This document shows positions 17,579 through 24,581 of a DNA stretch of 64,000 nt, piece by piece. This DNA comes from SIG440 sp045586925 (GTDB taxonomy: Bacteria; Bacillota; Clostridia; Monoglobales; Monoglobaceae). The stretch covers positions 73,850-137,849 of the forward strand of contig JAZNBG010000014.1 in NCBI GenBank assembly GCA_045586925.1, in the 5' to 3' direction. Each line of letters begins with the position of its first letter. Position 1 is the first letter of the stretch. Both the position numbers and the translations under genes were made by a program. The notes under the pieces are model-generated. The model saw nothing but the letters and a program-made list of their open reading frames with translations. It did not search any database and was not told the DNA's origin.

Positions 17579-18698
17579 GTGATAGAGTTCGATGAATACA
17601 AGCTGGAGCTTGACGGAATGAAGAAAGATATTACAGATTTGAGGGATTCACTTTAACATCGAAAAAACGATGGAAGAAATCGCAGAACTTGATGCAAAAA
17701 CTATGGAGCCTGATTTCTACGGCGATATGGATGCCGCAGGCAAGGTTCTGCAAAGAATAAAGGGCTTGAAAAACAAGGTTGAAAGATACGAGGCACTCTA
17801 TGGTGCGTGGGATGATTTGACAACACTTGTGGCACTTGCTATCGAAGAAGAGGATGCAACCGTTTTAGACGAGGTGAAGGAGGGCTTTAAGTCACTTTCT
17901 GAAAACCTTAGCTCAATGAAGCTTGAAACCTTGCTTTCAGGCAAGTATGACGGCAACAATGCAATCCTTACCCTTCACGCAGGGGCAGGCGGCACCGAGG
18001 CTCAGGATTGGTGCGAGATGCTTTACCGTATGTATACACGCTGGGCAGAACGCCGTGGCTTTAAGGTTGAAACCCTTGACTTTCTTGATGGCGAAGAAGC
18101 GGGTATAAAGAGTGTTACATTCCAGATTGAAGGTGTTAATGCTTATGGCTATGCCAAGTGCGAAAAGGGTGTTCACCGTCTTGTGAGAATTTCACCCTTT
18201 GATTCATCAGGCAGACGTCATACCTCGTTTGCGTCACTTGATGTTATGCCCGAAATTGATGACGATATTGAGATAAACATTAACCCCGAGGATTTGAAGG
18301 TTGACACCTACCGTGCCAGCGGTGCGGGTGGTCAGCACGTCAACAAAACCGAGTCGGCAATCCGTATAACCCACCTTCCCACAGGTGTAATTGTAACCTG
18401 CCAGAACGAGCGTTCGCAGCACAAAAACCGTGAAACAGCAATGAAAATGTTGAAATCAAAGCTGGTTGAAATTGCAGAACGTGAGCAGAAGGAAAAGATA
18501 GAGGATTTAAAGGGTGTTCAAATGGAAATCGGCTGGGGCAGCCAGATACGTTCTTATGTGTTCCACCCATACAGTATGGTAAAGGACCATAGAACCAATT
18601 TTGAAACAGGTAACACCGGAGCGGTTATGGATGGCGACCTTGACGGATTTATTGATGCATACCTTACAGCTTTGTCACGTGGCGAGCTTGAAAAATAG
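17579..18698 (+). CDS. prfB: Peptide chain release factor 2, programmed +1 frameshift
   Basis: Terminates translation at UGA and UAA. Frame 1 is GTG (17579, AAAGGA ~10 nt upstream) through 25 codons ending LRDSL, then an in-frame TAA at 17654-17656. Reading resumes +1 at AAC (17655) and runs to 18698, giving about 372 residues. The 25-residue start (MIEFDEYKLELDGMKKDI) matches RF2 N-termini, so the split is a real frameshift gene. Seen downstream: the RF2 tripeptide SPF (VRISPFDSSGRRHTSF) and the GGQ loop (SGAGGQHVNKTESA). The in-frame stop is TAA, whereas TGA is the usual signal. prfA follows 14 nt later. Confidence 0.95.
17642..17657 (+). promoter_or_regulatory. prfB frameshift signal: SD-like AGGGA + CTT TAA C
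   Basis: AGGGA (17642-17646) mimics a Shine-Dalgarno sequence 4 nt before the slippery CTT; P-site tRNA-Leu can slip from CTT to TTT, after which AAC is read. Classic sites are CTT TGA C. Autoregulation would respond to release at UAA, which both RF1 and RF2 recognise. Confidence 0.88.
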
Positions 18699-18712
18699 AG
18701 AGGATAGAGATT

Positions 18713-19792
18713 ATGTTTGAAAAATTATCATTTATAGAAAAACAGCACGAAGAGCTTGCAGCAAAAATCAGCGACCCTGCAGTTATGGCAGATATGGACA
18801 ACTGGCGCAAGCTTTGCAAGGAACATTCGGATATGACTCCCATTGTGGAAAAGTATAAGGAATATAAAACCAATATGAACACCATCGAGGACGCCAGAGA
18901 AATGATTGACGACCCCGAAACCGACAAGGATTTTAAGGAAATGCTTCAGGACGAGATTTCCGAGGCAAAGGCAAATATCGAGCGTATCGAAGGTGAACTT
19001 AAAATTCTGCTTCTGCCCAAGGACCCCAACGATGACAAAAATGTTATTGTTGAAATCCGTGGCGGTGCAGGCGGCGACGAGGCGGCGCTCTTTGCGGCAG
19101 ACCTTTACAGAATGTATTCGATGTATGCAGAAACTAAGCGCTGGAAGACCGAGGTTATGAACCTTAGTGAAATCGGTATTGGCGGTATCAAGGAAGTTTC
19201 GTTTATGATTGAGGGTCAGGGTGCATACAGCCGTCTTAAATATGAAAGCGGTGTTCACCGTGTGCAGCGCGTTCCCGAAACTGAATCTCAGGGCAGAATT
19301 CACACATCAACTGTTACTGTTGCTGTTCTTCCCGAGGCAGAGGAGGTTGACTTTGAGATTAACCCTGCCGATTTGCAGATTGATACCTACCGTGCCAGCG
19401 GTGCGGGCGGTCAGCACGTTAACAAAACCGAGTCTGCAATCCGTATTACACATATTCCAACAGGCGTGATTGTTGAATGTCAGGACGAACGTTCACAGCA
19501 CAAAAACAAGGATAAGGCAATGAAGGTTCTGCGTTCAAGACTGTATGAGGCAGAACTGCAAAAACAGCAGGAAGCCATTGCCGCAGACCGCAAGAGCCAG
19601 GTTGGTACAGGCGACCGCAGTGAAAGAATAAGAACATATAACTTCCCTCAGGGACGTGTTTCTGACCACAGAATCGGTCTTACATTATACAAAATCGAGG
19701 CTATTATGAACGGTGACATTGATGAAATTATCGACGCACTTATCACCACCGACCAGAGTGAAAAGCTGAAACTTCAGGGCGCAGAAAATTAA
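18713..19792 (+). CDS. prfA: Peptide chain release factor 1
   Basis: 359 residues; terminates at UAA and UAG. The RF1 discriminator is PET (P-x-T) in RVPETESQGRIHTST, in place of RF2's SPF, and the catalytic GGQ loop is YRASGAGGQHVNKTES. GAGAGGATAGAG-type ribosome binding site lies between prfB and this ATG. The tandem prfB-prfA arrangement implies co-expression. Over 67 nt around GGQ its DNA differs from prfB only at four third-codon positions. Confidence 0.97.
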   Translation: MFEKLSFIEKQHEELAAKISDPAVMADMDNWRKLCKEHSDMTPIVEKYKEYKTNMNTIEDAREMIDDPETDKDFKEMLQDEISEAKANIERIEGELKILLLPKDPNDDKNVIVEIRGGAGGDEAALFAADLYRMYSMYAETKRWKTEVMNLSEIGIGGIKEVSFMIEGQGAYSRLKYESGVHRVQRVPETESQGRIHTSTVTVAVLPEAEEVDFEINPADLQIDTYRASGAGGQHVNKTESAIRITHIPTGVIVECQDERSQHKNKDKAMKVLRSRLYEAELQKQQEAIAADRKSQVGTGDRSERIRTYNFPQGRVSDHRIGLTLYKIEAIMNGDIDEIIDALITTDQSEKLKLQGAEN

Positions 19793-19809
19793 AAAACAGG
19801 TGAATTGTT

Positions 19810-21147
19810 ATGTATGAAATCGGTTTTTACGAAAAAGAAATTACACCACCGCTGGGTAGCGGAATACCCGGATATTTCAGCCTTCGCAGAAGCTGCGATG
19901 TTCTTGACAGACTTTATGCAAGGGCTATTGTGGTTAAGTCGGGCGATGAAAGGATTGCAATTCTTTCAGTTGACGGACTTCATCCCAAAACGGATATATG
20001 CAATGGTATAGTTAAAAGAATAGAAGAGTACACAGGCATTCAACGTAAAAATATTATGATTGCTTTTACCCATTCACATACAGCAATACCATTTAGATTT
20101 GAAGGTGTTGCATTTGAAGATGATGAGATTGTTGCCGACTCAATAAAAGGTTACATTGATGTGTTTACAAGATTGGTCGCAGATTGTGTAACGTTGGCAA
20201 ATTTAAGACTAAAAAAGGCATCCCTTTATTTTGGCAAGGGCCAGGTGCAGGGCATTTCGTTTTGCCGTGATTACTTTATGAAAAACGGCACGCCACAGAC
20301 CAATCCCCCAAGAACAAGTCCTGAAATAATAAAATCGGTTACAGAGTCGGATAAAGACCTTCCTGTACTGATGATAAAAGACGAGAATAATCAGCCTATG
20401 GGCGCAATTGTTGGTTTTGCCTGCCACGCAGATTGTGTAAGTGGTGAAAAATTAACCGGTGACTATATTTCAATTCTTTGTAAGGAATTAAAAAAAGCTT
20501 ACGGCGAAGAATTTGTTACAATATTTCTTCTTGGCTGCAGCGGAGATGTTAACCATTTTGATGTTTCAAAAAAGGCTGATGCTGATGACCATTATGTTAT
20601 GATGGGAAAGAAGTTAGCAGCAGAAGCAATAAGAGTTGCAGATAGTGCCAAAGAATTAAAAAAGGCAGAAATCAGTTCGCAGCTTGAATATATAAACATT
20701 CCCAGACTGGCAGTAGAAAAAGAAAAAATCGAAGAGGCAAGAAATATCATAGCAACAATCAAAGAGAAAAAAGGTGTAAAGATTTCGGCAGACAATACCG
20801 ACCCCGAACAGTATAAACTGGCGATGGCTAAAAGACTGGTTTTATTTATAGATTCCACACCCGAAAAATTCGATGTACCTGTTCAGTGTATTCAATTAGG
20901 AGAATTTACCATTTACGGTTTTAATTCCGAAATATTTACCGAGTTTGGCAAAATCGTAAAAAAAGGCGACGGAACAGGAATAAATCTTGTAGCAACCCTT
21001 TGTAATGAAGCCTTTGGGTATGTTCCCACAAGGGATATGTTTTATGATACCATTTATGAATCCAGACCTGGTTCAAGCCGACTTGACAAGGAAGCCGGAT
21101 ACATAATGGCAGAAAAGTTGATTTCTATGAAGAAAAAAGATAAATAA
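19810..21147 (+). CDS. Neutral/alkaline ceramidase-fold protein, paralog 2
   Basis: 445 residues, same fold as the protein at 8205-9539: IAFTHSHTAIP, GFACHADCVSG and the GDV block FLLGCSGDVNHFDV. As in the paralog, the residue after GDV is Asn, not the nucleophilic Ser of ceramidases, and no signal peptide is present. CAGGTG lies 7 nt before the ATG. It starts only 17 nt after prfA, so it may be read from the release-factor transcript, an unexpected partner. A terminator follows the gene. Confidence 0.78.
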   Translation: MYEIGFYEKEITPPLGSGIPGYFSLRRSCDVLDRLYARAIVVKSGDERIAILSVDGLHPKTDICNGIVKRIEEYTGIQRKNIMIAFTHSHTAIPFRFEGVAFEDDEIVADSIKGYIDVFTRLVADCVTLANLRLKKASLYFGKGQVQGISFCRDYFMKNGTPQTNPPRTSPEIIKSVTESDKDLPVLMIKDENNQPMGAIVGFACHADCVSGEKLTGDYISILCKELKKAYGEEFVTIFLLGCSGDVNHFDVSKKADADDHYVMMGKKLAAEAIRVADSAKELKKAEISSQLEYINIPRLAVEKEKIEEARNIIATIKEKKGVKISADNTDPEQYKLAMAKRLVLFIDSTPEKFDVPVQCIQLGEFTIYGFNSEIFTEFGKIVKKGDGTGINLVATLCNEAFGYVPTRDMFYDTIYESRPGSSRLDKEAGYIMAEKLISMKKKDK

Positions 21148-21163
21148 CAAAAAGTTATTTTTT
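21142..21163 (+). terminator. Intrinsic terminator after ceramidase-fold gene 2
   Basis: AAATAAC-aaaaa-GTTATTT followed by TTT, starting in the stop codon of the gene. Confidence 0.65.
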
Positions 21164-21165
21164 GG

Positions 21166-21183
21166 TCCTGACTTGACACAAAC
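21166..21183 (+). repeat. Left 18-bp direct repeat bounding the island
   Basis: TCCTGACTTGACACAAAC, identical to 24513-24530. The two copies enclose 3.33 kb of AT-rich accessory genes between two chromosomal operons. It contains a TTGACA that could act as a -35 element. Confidence 0.75.
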
Positions 21184-21184
21184 T

Positions 21185-21216
21185 ATATGGATATGTCGAA
21201 TATTGTCGAAAGGAAG
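21185..21216 (+). repeat. Dispersed repeat, copy A (partial)
   Basis: ATATGGATATGTCGAATATTGTCGAAAGGAAG. Shares the TGGATATGTCGAATATTGTCGAA core exactly with copy B (21702-21754) but lacks the left half; the right end supplies the ribosome binding site of the next gene. Confidence 0.75.
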
Positions 21217-21223
21217 TGATTAT

Positions 21224-21697
21224 GTGGTTTATGGAGCAATTAATGAAAATGGCGAAAAGTATTATACATATTTGAAAAAAGTATTTGATGCGATTGACAA
21301 CAAGCAAAAAGAATACAACTGGTTAATAACAGATTGTGAATGTTATCCTGATAATCAAAAAATAAAAGAGTTATTAAACAAAGAATATTGTTGGTTATCA
21401 GGTGAAGAATTAACCGAAATGGTCAATCAGGAAGATTTTCAATGGATATGGGCTGTTCTGTCAGGATTTGATAAAAGCATCGAATTGTCAGAAGTATTAA
21501 AATATGATTTGCCTTATGCAGATGGATACGAAGGTTTTTGGAACAAACCACTAACACTTCAACACCCTTTAGCAAAGATAGAAATTGTGCCATGGGACAG
21601 TTCGTTAACATTGGTTTTAAGTGAGGAAAAAGAAATAGTAAATTCCTTTATGGAAGATTTCCCGTATAGTGAAAATTTGGAAGATTATATTGAATAA
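21224..21697 (+). CDS. Small acidic orphan protein (DUF2691-like?)
   Basis: 157 residues with a GTG start, chosen because AAAGGAAG from the upstream repeat sits 7 nt before it; an upstream in-frame start at 21173 would read through the repeat. Seen: YNWLITDCECYP, YCWLSGEELTEMV, LTLQHPLAKIEIVPWDSSLTLVLS; very acidic C-terminus. The WL-x-SGEEL pattern recalls DUF2691-type proteins, some of which sit with toxin-immunity genes; this is a weak similarity from memory. No catalytic motif, membrane segment or signal is visible. Confidence 0.55.
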   Translation: MVYGAINENGEKYYTYLKKVFDAIDNKQKEYNWLITDCECYPDNQKIKELLNKEYCWLSGEELTEMVNQEDFQWIWAVLSGFDKSIELSEVLKYDLPYADGYEGFWNKPLTLQHPLAKIEIVPWDSSLTLVLSEEKEIVNSFMEDFPYSENLEDYIE

Positions 21698-21701
21698 ACA
21701 A

Positions 21702-21754
21702 GTTGCATCTAAACCTTATGCCTCGCAATATGGATATGTCGAATATTGTCGAAA
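21702..21754 (+). repeat. Dispersed repeat, copy B
   Basis: GTTGCATCTAAACCTTATG, then CCTCGCAATATGGATATGTC and GAATATTGTCGAAA. Copies C and D share the left half almost exactly. Confidence 0.8.
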
Positions 21755-21812
21755 TGCAAAGATCGTTTTATAGTATGTTTGCTATGATGGAGTGGAGTTA
21801 GAGGTGAGTATT

Positions 21813-22385
21813 ATGATGAAAGAAGACCAACTTTATGAATTGTGTAAAGATGTAAAATTTGATGAACAATTATGTATTGAGCTTATTGACGATGTTCCTC
21901 TTAACAAAATTATAGAAAATCATAACACAACATTTTTAAATACAGCTTTCATATATGAGAATTTTAAAATGTTTAAAATATTATTAGAAAAAGGTGCAGA
22001 TCCAAATTTTTATGCTGAAATTGATGGACCTGTATTATGGGATTTACAATATGGGAATGATTTCGAAATAAGTGAGGACGAACAACTTGCTCTTGTCAAA
22101 TTGGTTCTTGATCATGGAGCGGATCCCAATATTGCTTGGGAAGATGAAACATTAATGGAATATATACTTTGGAAAGTTTTTAATGAAGTTGGAGACGATA
22201 ACTGGGAGTACATTATAAAGTTTTTTGTTTATCTTATTGCTTATGGCGGCAAATTGACAAATGGTATGCCTATAATGTATCAAACAATTGATAAAGACAA
22301 ACTAAACGAATATGAATTTTTCTTTACGGAAGATGGAGGACGAGGAGAAATATTAAGAAATGGTGAGAGGGTTGCATACATATAA
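21813..22385 (+). CDS. Ankyrin-repeat protein
   Basis: 190 residues. Two ankyrin-type units are clear: MFKILLEKGADPNFYAEIDG and LVKLVLDHGADPNIAWEDET, followed by FFVYLIAYGGKLTNG, a degenerate third. No enzyme domain or signal peptide. Small ankyrin proteins next to short acidic orphans are common among immunity genes of polymorphic toxin systems, but no toxin is in the window. ATG at 21813 is chosen because GAGGTG lies 6 nt upstream; a GTG at 21792 is also open. Confidence 0.72.
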   Translation: MMKEDQLYELCKDVKFDEQLCIELIDDVPLNKIIENHNTTFLNTAFIYENFKMFKILLEKGADPNFYAEIDGPVLWDLQYGNDFEISEDEQLALVKLVLDHGADPNIAWEDETLMEYILWKVFNEVGDDNWEYIIKFFVYLIAYGGKLTNGMPIMYQTIDKDKLNEYEFFFTEDGGRGEILRNGERVAYI

Positions 22386-22419
22386 GTCCTAATTTAATAT
22401 GAACTCTTATTAAAAATAA

Positions 22420-22472
22420 GCTGCATCTAAACCTTATGCGTCGCAATATGGATATGTCGAAAAATGACGAAA
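22420..22472 (+). repeat. Dispersed repeat, copy C
   Basis: GCTGCATCTAAACCTTATG, then CGTCGCAATATGGATATGTC and GAAAAATGACGAAA. It is followed directly by the MITE-like element. Confidence 0.8.
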
Positions 22473-22481
22473 TAAAAAAGC

Positions 22482-22674
22482 CTCCCCTGTGTAAGGGGAG
22501 GTGGGTTGCAAAGCAACTCGGAGGGGTTGTAAATGGATAGAAAAAATAATAGTAAATACAGTGAAACAATCCCTCAGTCACTTAACAGCAAAATGCTCTC
22601 GCATTTTGCAATCCTGCGCTACCGATATGCCATCGGCATATCGTCTTAACGCTACGGCCCTTTACACAAGGGAG
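22482..22674. repeat. MITE-like palindromic element (~193 bp)
   Basis: Imperfect terminal inverted repeats of 17 bp, 15 matching: CTCCCCTGTGTAAGGGG (22482-22498) and the complement at 22658-22674 (CCCTTTACACAAGGGAG). Inside are a second nested pair, GAGGGGTTGT (22521-22530) with ACAATCCCTC (22566-22575), and local hairpins CCTCCCCT/AGGGGAGG, GTTGC/GCAAC, GCAAAATG/CATTTTGC and CGATATGCC/GGCATATCG. No coding capacity. It fills most of the 357-bp gap between the ankyrin and HAD genes. Confidence 0.75.
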
Positions 22675-22684
22675 TCTTTGTAAG

Positions 22685-22730
22685 GTTGCATCTAAACCTT
22701 ATGTGTCGCAATGTCGAAATTTGCGAAAGG
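22685..22730 (+). repeat. Dispersed repeat, copy D
   Basis: GTTGCATCTAAACCTTATG, then TGTCGCAATGTCGAAATTTG and CGAAAGG; the inner ATGGAT part is shortened. Its right end is the ribosome binding site region of the HAD gene, as copy A is for the first island gene. Confidence 0.78.
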
Positions 22731-22741
22731 AAGTATGAAAT

Positions 22742-23560
22742 ATGGGTAAATTTGATGGAATGTTGATTTGTACAGATCTTGATGGTACGTTGCTAAAAAA
22801 TGATAAAACTATATCTTGTGAGAATATTGAAGCAATAGAATATTTTAAGCATGAAGGTGGATATTTTACCTTTGTTACCGGAAGAATGCCGTTTTTTGTT
22901 TCGTATGTTTTAGATACAATAAAGCCGAATGCTCCTTTTGGATGTGTTAACGGAGCTGGCCTTTACGATGGGCGCAAAGGTGAGTATGTATGGAAAGCGG
23001 TTATGCCGAATAATGTAATCGAGCTTGTCAAATATATTGATAATAACTTCTCTGACGTTGGAATTCAGGTTAATACATATTATAAAACCTATTTTTGCAA
23101 AGAGAATCAAACAATGAAGAATTTTAGAAAAGTAACAAAGCTTGAAAATATCGTTTGTCATTATAATGATGTGCAAGAACCAATAGCAAAAATTCTATTT
23201 GGAAGCGAAAACGAGGAAGAAATTCAAAAGATAGAAAAAATGTTAAAATCTCATCCTTTAGCGAATGAATTTGATTTTATACGTTCCGAAAAAACTTTGT
23301 ATGAGATTTTACCCAAAGGTATTGGCAAGGGAACTTCTATTATAAATCTTTGTCATCATTTGAACATCAATGTTAACAGAACTATTGCAATAGGCGATTA
23401 CAATAATGATATTTCAATGTTTAAGGAAGCAGGAATAGGAATTGCGGTTTCCAATGCCTGTCAAGAAGCTTTGAATGAGGCTGATTTTATAACCGTAAGC
23501 AATGAGGAAAATGCAATTGCAAAAGTTATAGATGATTTATCAAAGAAAAAATACATTTAA
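22742..23560 (+). CDS. Cof-type HAD-IIB phosphatase
   Basis: 272 residues. Motif I LICTDLDGTLLKNDKTIS carries the nucleophile Asp; FVTGRMPFFV is motif II; GKGTSIINLCHHLN holds the Lys; IAIGDYNNDISMFKEAGIGIAVSNA is motif IV and the typical Cof ending. Such enzymes dephosphorylate sugar phosphates or flavin precursors; the substrate cannot be predicted. AAAGGAAG precedes the ATG. It is 17 nt upstream of a sugar isomerase-like gene, suggesting a two-gene sugar-phosphate unit inside the island. Confidence 0.9.
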   Translation: MGKFDGMLICTDLDGTLLKNDKTISCENIEAIEYFKHEGGYFTFVTGRMPFFVSYVLDTIKPNAPFGCVNGAGLYDGRKGEYVWKAVMPNNVIELVKYIDNNFSDVGIQVNTYYKTYFCKENQTMKNFRKVTKLENIVCHYNDVQEPIAKILFGSENEEEIQKIEKMLKSHPLANEFDFIRSEKTLYEILPKGIGKGTSIINLCHHLNINVNRTIAIGDYNNDISMFKEAGIGIAVSNACQEALNEADFITVSNEENAIAKVIDDLSKKKYI

Positions 23561-23577
23561 TACGGAGGACTTTAACA

Positions 23578-24429
23578 ATGAAATTATCTACTAATATTAT
23601 GCTTTTTCAACAAGTGCTGGGACTTGAAAAAACACTTCGAATTTTTGCTGATGCAGGATTTGAAGCTGTTGAGTTCAATAGTGATATAGAAGAATACTAC
23701 ACTGACACTTATGATAAAGAATATTATAAGAATATAAAAAATCTTTGTGATAATCTGGGCATTGAAATTACCCAGGCTCATGCTCCGTACAGACCTGGAA
23801 AAGATCTGGCAGAAAGTGAAAAATTTAAAAAACATAAAAATAGTCTAATAAAAGGAATTGAGCATTCATCATATTTGGGAGCAAAAATGATAGTTGTTCA
23901 TCCTTTATCTCACATCAATTTAGATATTGAAGAAAATAATGATAAATTATTTGAATACAATATGAAATATTACAGAAGTCTTATTCCTTACGCTGAAGAG
24001 TATAATGTAAAGATTGCAATTGAAAATATTCCCGGCTGTATTACCCAAACTGCAAAAGGGTTATTGGAATTATTAAATGATTTAAATAATGAGTCTTTTA
24101 CTGTATGCTACGATGTGGGTCATTCCAATATGTGCGGACAAAATCCTGCGGATATGATAAGGGAAATCGGTAAGCACATAGGTTGTACTCATATCCATGA
24201 TAATGACGGAATTTCTGACCGCCATACTCTTCCGTATTATGGTAATATAGGCTGGGAAAGTGTTATGAAAGCTTTTGCTGAGATAGGATATGAAGGAAAT
24301 CTTAATTATGAAGCAGGTTTGTTTGTAAACAATGTACCTGTTTGTATGAGACAAGAAAGTGCAATATATATGGCGAAAATAGGAAAGTATCTGATTGAAA
24401 GATTTCAGTATTATAAAAACAACCAATAG
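23578..24429 (+). CDS. Sugar phosphate isomerase/epimerase-like TIM-barrel protein
   Basis: 283 residues, AP-endonuclease-2/xylose-isomerase-like TIM barrel. Metal-binding positions are visible: QAHAPYRPG, IVVHPLSH, KIAIENIPGC (Glu), CYDVGHSNM (Asp, His), THIHDNDGISDRHTLPYYG (His, Asp/His) and LNYEAG (Glu). Members isomerise or epimerise sugars or act in inositol catabolism. GGAGG precedes the ATG. AT-rich codon use matches the island genes rather than the flanking housekeeping genes. Confidence 0.87.
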   Translation: MKLSTNIMLFQQVLGLEKTLRIFADAGFEAVEFNSDIEEYYTDTYDKEYYKNIKNLCDNLGIEITQAHAPYRPGKDLAESEKFKKHKNSLIKGIEHSSYLGAKMIVVHPLSHINLDIEENNDKLFEYNMKYYRSLIPYAEEYNVKIAIENIPGCITQTAKGLLELLNDLNNESFTVCYDVGHSNMCGQNPADMIREIGKHIGCTHIHDNDGISDRHTLPYYGNIGWESVMKAFAEIGYEGNLNYEAGLFVNNVPVCMRQESAIYMAKIGKYLIERFQYYKNNQ

Positions 24430-24512
24430 TTTTTTATTCCTGGCGGAGAATGGAATTTCGTTAATTTTACTCGTCTCAAGTCTATAAAAATTAAACATTA
24501 TATTCACTGTTC

Positions 24513-24530
24513 TCCTGACTTGACACAAAC
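24513..24530 (+). repeat. Right 18-bp direct repeat bounding the island
   Basis: Identical to 21166-21183. Located 52 nt upstream of the sua5-fusion start codon; it contains TTGACA, possibly part of that gene's original promoter. Confidence 0.75.
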
Positions 24531-24581
24531 CTAAGTGTTATACAGTAGAAATTTAATTTACGAAAAAGAGGTTTTGTTTCA

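Noticed and set aside
17579..17669. prfB as a frameshift pseudogene
   Set aside because: The break sits exactly at the conserved RF2 frameshift position with SD-like AGGGA and CTT before the stop, so it is programmed.
21185..22730. Possible CRISPR array from the repeated ~50-bp units
   Set aside because: Only four copies, unequal, with whole genes as spacers and no cas genes.
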